From positions 2,356,001 to 2,420,000 of the forward strand of contig JAJQJQ010000024.1 in the NCBI GenBank assembly GCA_028622995.1: a stretch of 64,000 nucleotides of DNA, written 5' to 3'. Each line of letters opens with the position of its first letter. Position 1 is the first letter of the stretch. Below the pieces are notes generated by a model that worked only from the letters and a program-made list of their open reading frames with translations, had not been told where the DNA came from and made no database searches. The DNA comes from Panagrolaimus kolymaensis (taxonomy: Eukaryota; Nematoda; Chromadorea; Rhabditida; Panagrolaimidae). The translations under genes were made by a program, and so were the position numbers. Of this stretch, positions 58,601 through 64,000 are shown piece by piece.

Positions 58601-61600
58601 CACGAAGAAAAAAAAAGATTTGATTAAAAGTTAAGTTTTAATTTCTCAGAAGTTTGTGACGACAACAACAAAATAAAAAAGTATTAGGTTTGATTGCAAA
58701 GTTTCAAAAAGATTAAAAATTAATGATTTAAAAAAATATAGTAATGAAAAGTAAATATTGAGAGAAAAAAATGGAAATTTTAAGACCAACAAATGCTGTT
58801 AGAATGTTGCAGTTTTTTTTGATGCATATTAAAAAAGTTCTTCAGTTTCTACCAAAAACAAAACAACATCAGTTCTCAAATTTATGAGCTTTTTATCATC
58901 GTAAAATATTCAACCGCAGTTTTTTTTGTTTCAAAGAAATTTTGTAAATGAATATGCAGTTTTAAAGCTAATATAAATTAAAGTTTTAATTTTGAGGCAC
59001 AAAAATATTATTTATAGTAGCCAAGGTTAATTTATTTAATTTACAGTTTTTTTCCCTCTCTGATATAATTTAATTTGTCACAGTTTTTTTTTGACATAAA
59101 TAAAAACTTTTTAACAATGGAATTGCATTGAATTTTGGACCACAGTTTTAATATTTTTTTCTCTCTCTCATCCAATTTCTATTTTAACTCAGTTTATTTT
59201 TTAAATCAGAAATTCAAAGAGCTCATCAGTTTAATAAACCTATTTCATTTAATTTGCTTATCATAGTTATATCCTTCATTCCTCTAACAAAGTTAAGTTA
59301 TCCATGTTCCTTTTTTTTATCGTTCGTTCTCAGTTTTTTTTAACCCAATTAAAAATAAAGAAAAGAGACAACTTCATAAACTTTAATTTTTATTATCCCA
59401 ATTATCAAGTTTATATTTATATTGGTTCTCTTTTTGATACTGCTTTACCACCACCGCTGTTGCCTTTCAAAATTGGCACACACACGCGCTTGTTTTTTTT
59501 TCTCCAAATCACCAAAAAAATTTTTAATGCTTTGTTTTTGCGTTTTTTTCCGTTCCTTCAAAAAAGGGCCTAAAATAGTTTAGAAAAAAAAAATAGGCGC
59601 CCCTGATACATTTGTTTCTGGCAGCAATAAAAAAAATGTTTGTTGGCTTGTTAGGCTCAAAATTTATTTTTTATATGTCCGCATTCTTTCTTTTCTTTTT
59701 TTTGAAACAAAAAAGAAGAAAGCGCTAAAAAAACCTTTGCCGATGGGTTCAGTTCAATTTTTGATTTTGATTTGCAAAATTTTTTTTTAACTTTGAAAAA
59801 ACACAACAACGACAAACAAAAAATTAACGACGACGACAACTGTGTGTGTAAAAAGAAAAAGAATAAGAATTTTGCTATATTCTTCTTTTTTTGTTTTTGT
59901 CATCAAACGTTTTCTTTTTTGAGGAAAAAAAGAATAATAACAAAAATTTATGTCAAAATATGAAGAAGAATGAAAGATATATTTTTCTTTGTTTTTGTTT
60001 GAAGAAAAAAAAACAGAGGAGGTTAAGAGGATAAAGTTTAATGCAAGAATGTTAAAATGCAAAAGTTATATATATTTGGTTTAAAAATAGATTTTTTAAA
60101 TACGTATGTTGAAAGAAAAAAAAAGAGGAAGAAGATGGAATGTAAAAAAACAAAAATTGAACACAGCTAATAAATAAAAACAAAAAAATTAAAACTTCAG
60201 CTATAAATGCAAAAATTAGCATTTTTATTAAAACATTTAGTTTTGAAACGGGTAATTTAATCCCTGACAGTTAAACTTATCTTGTAATTAAAATAAATCC
60301 ATTTTTTTTTTTGTATGCTCAATAAATAAAAGACGCAGTTTGAATTTTCAATGGTATAATTTCTTACTTCTCCCCAGCATCTAGCAGCGCAGTTTTTAGA
60401 CTTAAATAAAAAAATTCTTACTTATGACTTCCAGAAATAATCAAATTACTCAGTTTTTTTTTAACTTTCAAAATTTCAATTTTAATTCAAATCATTTATT
60501 GTTTTTTAAAAATTAAAACATTTGTTGATTCTTTTTGAAGCGAGCGGTCACAGTTTATTGTAACAAAAAAAAGTATTTGCATGAGCATTATTAAAATTTA
60601 ATAATTGCAATTTGTTTGTCAAAATTATTATGATTTCGACAGTTTAAAAAAAATATTTTCCATTAACTTGAATTTTTTTTAGTTATTTATTAATTAAAAA
60701 AATGAATGAATGGCTAATTGTTTTTCTCGTTGCAGTTTTTTTTTAAATTTTGAATCACCTCAATCATTAGTTGTTAGTCAGACAGTCGATGACGACATAC
60801 TTGAAGAATATGAATAAAAAGAGAAGCAAAAAAATTTTAAAAAAAATATTGCGTCACAAAAAAAATTCTAAGATTTTCAAAGTTAATAAACACACAAAAA
60901 GCGTTGTTTCCAGTTTTATATTTAACAAAAAAAATTTATGAGACCAATGGTCAGTCGTCAGCTGCCATTCATTTTAAAAAGACCTCTTTCTTGGTGAAGG
61001 CAAAGATGCCCACCACTTTGGCTGATTAATCTTTTCAATTTTTTGATAACCTTTATTTTTTTCATTGAGCTTTTTCTTTCTTTCCTTCGCTTTTGGTTGG
61101 TTGATTTGATTGGAATTTTTTTTACTAGAGATCTTTTTTTGCTTGTTGCTTGGAGGAGCAAAAGCAGTGATCGTCGTCGCTAAATTGACTATTGATCTTT
61201 CTTATGTAAAACAAAAAAAAAAGAAACATGAAGAAGAAATAAAAAAGAAAGAAAGAAAAACAAAGATTTATCTTTCTTGTTTCGAATCAAAAAGCAAAAA
61301 AAATTGAAGAGCAGATTGACTGACTGAAATTTTTTTTATGTCTTGTCTTTGAACAAAATAAAAATAGCATTTTATTATATTGATTCGAAATTTTTTTTCT
61401 TTTTCCCTTTGGCTTTGGCTAGAAAATGGTATAAGATATTAACGGAAGTGGACGAGATAAAAAAAAGAAAAAGAAAGAAAAATGATGATCGATTGGAAAG
61501 GCATCTATTTTTCCGTTAAAAAAAGCATAAAAGTAAAAAACTAGAGTGATTTTATGAAGAATCAGTTTTTTTCTTCAAACTATTTAATATCTAATAAATT

Positions 61601-62981
61601 TTTTTAATAGTGAAATAACATGCAGCCGTAAAATTATATTAATTTTACCTCTTTCTGCGACAGTTTAATAAGTAAAAAATTTTTTTGTGACCGAATAGTC
61701 TAATTATAAAAGATTTTTTTGGCACCGAGATTATTCAGTTTTTATCAGTTACTAGAAGCTCCGCTGGCCTTCGGCCAGCGATGTAACTTGTTTCATTTCA
61801 ATATAAAAAATGAGTTTTTAATCTTCCATGGTCGTGGACAATTAATTCCAAAATTAACAATATCTATAAACGAAGCAAAAGCATGCGAACTATTATAGAA
61901 TCGTATATTATCTTTGAATTCTTTAATGTCAAAAAAAATTATAAGGTTCCTTGGATCTCTTTCTTGTTATTGGATCATTGGATAACAACACATTGCTTCA
62001 TCAAAAAACAAACGCCACTCTTCTCCGCTTCATTTTTAAGGAATGTTAACGCAAACTTCCTTATTCCTACGTTCATTCGCATTTATGCAAATTTTTTTCA
62101 TTTTCTTTGCATTTTTCACATGCATCGTTTCCGAGTGACTAACGAACGAAATGACAATGAAAATTACTAGGAAGGATTAAATATGTATATAAAAAATACA
62201 ATCAAAAACCCACGAAACAGTTAAAGCTTTTATCGATTTAAAAAAATGAGAAATAAGCTGGAGGAAGTTTTTGGAGTGATTAAAAAATAAAGCGTAAAAA
62301 TTTCAACCAAAAATTATGCAAAAAAAAAACAATGCAGTTTTAAAACCTAATGAAAAAAAAACAAGTGCTTAAGCACCAAAAACTTTTTTACCAACGTTGA
62401 CAGTTAAAAAAAAACACTTAAATTTGTTGAGAACAGTTTTTATTGATGAAATTTAAAAAATTACTAACAATTCTTAAATAAAATTGAGGAACGGAACGTA
62501 AAATCCAGATCAGTTTTCCTTTCCAGTTTATAAAAAAATTATATTTCCCAAATAAAAATTTTTTCCAATTTTTTATTTCACCAGTTTTTATAAAAATGAA
62601 TTTTAAAAAGCAGACGAGCGAGAACTTACCCGAGCATTTACCAATTTGATTAATATTAGAAATTTTACAATATAATGGTTCAATGCATTCACCAATATTT
62701 AAGCCGCATGTTTCATTTAATTGTTTTAAACATATTTTACAACATCCGCAATCATCTAATTTTGTTATCAAACATAATTCCGATGATATTATAGGACATT
62801 CATCAATTAAACATTTATCTGGGCATTTTATTGTTGTGGTTGAAGATATAATCGTTCCAAATGAAGTGGAAAATAATAAAAAATTATTAAATATTAAAAT
62901 TAATAATAAATTTTTGGAATATGAATTTTTTAAAGTTTTATTATTATTTAATGAAAGTAAATTTTGGGATGAAAAAAACAT
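52688..62981 (-). CDS. crm-1: CRIM1/CRM-1-like cysteine-rich transmembrane protein
   Basis: Ten exons (62630-62981, 57232-57486, 56388-56816, 55323-55740, 55054-55199, 54083-54871, 53581-53772, 53096-53262, 52903-53027, 52688-52838) join in phase to 1007 aa; human CRIM1 has 1036. Domain order: signal peptide (LLLILIFNNFLLFSTSF), IGFBP-type domain (CDCGCCKIC-like, CGLNIGECI), von Willebrand C repeats with CC-P-VC ends, antistasin-like repeats (HCAHGYRRDQRGCAVCKC, CFKHCLYGFETNSLGCPVCK), more VWC repeats (ECCPSC, QCCSKC, RCCPVCSG, HCCPIC), one transmembrane helix (IILFLFLLIAVIGLLTAIFG) followed by RRRR, and a short Ser-rich cytosolic tail. CRIM1 binds BMP/TGF-beta ligands and modulates their delivery; C. 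elegans crm-1 promotes Sma/Mab body-size signalling. Confidence 0.93.
57487..62629 (-). other. 5.1-kb first intron of crm-1 with CAGTTT/AAACTG array
   Basis: By far the longest intron of the window. On the plus strand CAGTTT recurs at about 58810, 58843, 58917, 58957, 59044, 59081, 59142, 59190, 59226, 59331, 60336, 60390, 60450, 60551, 60638, 60733, 60914, 61564, 61662, 61737, 62333 and several times from 62433 to 62585, i.e. AAACTG in the sense of the host gene. No exon is recognised. A short perfect hairpin lies at about 61757. Confidence 0.6.
61745..61791. repeat. GC-rich perfect hairpin in crm-1 intron
   Basis: GCTGGCC, loop TTC, GGCCAGC, enclosed by GTTAC and GTAAC. It stands out in otherwise A/T-rich sequence. 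Confidence 0.6.
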
Positions 62982-64000
62982 GTTTGATTATTGTTGTCGC
63001 TTTCAAAAAATATAATGATATTGATTGGGAAATTAATTTTTTGAGTCTCTTGACGCAAAGTTAAAAATATAATTTTTTTGATTTGAAATAAGTCGCAGTT
63101 GATTTAAAAAAAATTTTTAATAAAATAATATAAAAAAAAATAAACTTTTTAAAGTTTCATAAAGAAATTAATCGATCGTAGAATAAAATATAAATAAAAT
63201 ATTATTAAAGCGTAGGCGGTGGTGGAATAAATATATAAAATAAATCGAAATATGTATGTATTTTTCTTAACTTCTTTTCTTCTTAGGTTGAATGAATAAA
63301 GGTGAAGAAAAAAAAAATATCCACAAAAATAAAAAAAATCGTCGTCTTCGTCCGTTTTTTTTCTTTTTTTTTGACGAGCTTTTTTTTTGAGTTTTTTTTT
63401 GCTTTTGCTGTTTGTCGAAGGATGGATGGAAAAAAAAGAGAAGCAAAAAAGCTTACAATTTTTTTTGTTTGTTGTTGAAAAGGATGAGAAAAAAAAAGAA
63501 AGTAAGTTTAAGTTTCTTTCTTTCTTTGTTTTGTAATTCTTTTTCCTTTTTTTGAGATGAATTCAGTTTCGTAGTAGAAATATAAGAATAATAAAAGTAA
63601 AAAATATGTGGAAGATGGGATAAAAGAAATTAAATAAAAAAATAGTAATAATAATAAAATTAGTTAAATAAAAATATAATAAAAAGTTTGTGTTTGAGCT
63701 ATAACACAAACAAAGTTGTTGTAGTTGTTCGAAAAAATGTGGAAGCTGAAAATATTTTTAGGATAATTAATTCAAGAAAATTTGTTGAACAATTAAAACC
63801 ACGTAAATTTAACCACTTGACACCAAGGATCTCAGTTAAAAAATAATTTAAAAAAAGTTTTTTGTTAAAACACGCATAAATAATCTCTCAAAAAATATTT
63901 AATAATCTCCTGAAGCTAGAAGGTGCAGTTTTTAAATTATAAAGAGAAAAAAAACCGTCAGATATTCAACGTGACGAAATAATAATAAAAAATAAAGCCT
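62982..64000. promoter_or_regulatory. Upstream region of crm-1
   Basis: About 1 kb, A/T-homopolymer rich, with a few more CAGTT(T) motifs (about 63093, 63565, 63831, 63926). Presumed promoter and leader of the crm-1-like gene; no other gene seen before the window ends. Confidence 0.4.

Overview
The window is AT-rich eukaryotic DNA that reads as a free-living nematode. Introns are mostly 45-60 bp with GTAAG donors and TTTTAG/TTTCAG acceptors, genes are compact, several starts lie just after an acceptor-like trans-splice site, and the proteome includes a nematode-type CK1/TTBK kinase, an F-box-like protein, copine, crm-1/CRIM1 and an FMRFamide-like neuropeptide. A clade IV (Panagrolaimus-like) nematode is my guess for the group; genus cannot be read from the sequence. 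Exon joins given here were checked by hand for reading phase.

Layout. 2-10 kb: CK1/TTBK-like kinase (+), F-box-like protein (-), an unrecognised coiled-coil protein (+) and a two-domain ER FKBP (-), then a 647-bp non-autonomous DNA transposon with long inverted repeats and a perfect 9-bp target duplication. 10.9-13.6 kb: copine (+). 14.4-21.5 kb: two ataxin-2-like paralogues (-), both with LsmAD and PAM2-type motifs and without a visible Lsm domain. Between them lie two orphan aminotransferase exons and the mitochondrial ATP synthase c-subunit gene (+). 23.9-27.6 kb: exportin-1/CRM1 (+). 30.5-31.6 kb: a Ly6/uPAR-like protein (+). 34.1-36.8 kb: a FMRFamide-like (RPLRFamide) neuropeptide precursor split over three small exons (+).

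37.5-49.7 kb: full-length CDC73/parafibromin (+), a U1 snRNA gene (+), a family of four-membrane-segment proteins (one inverted copy with a lost splice acceptor, two tandem copies that look intact), a Gln/Lys-rich protein, an N-terminally truncated CDC73 copy, and an AKAP17A-type splicing factor (+). 50.9-51.8 kb: ribosomal protein L12/uL11 (+) with a structured, relatively GC-rich insert in its last intron. 52.7-63.0 kb: crm-1/CRIM1 (-) with a 5.1-kb first intron.

Most genes are housekeeping (export, transcription elongation, splicing, translation, ATP synthesis, RNA regulation) and do not form one pathway. The accessory interest lies in local duplication (CDC73, ataxin-2, the four-segment family), the hidden neuropeptide gene, the transposon, and an unexplained dense array of an AAACTG motif near both ends of the window.
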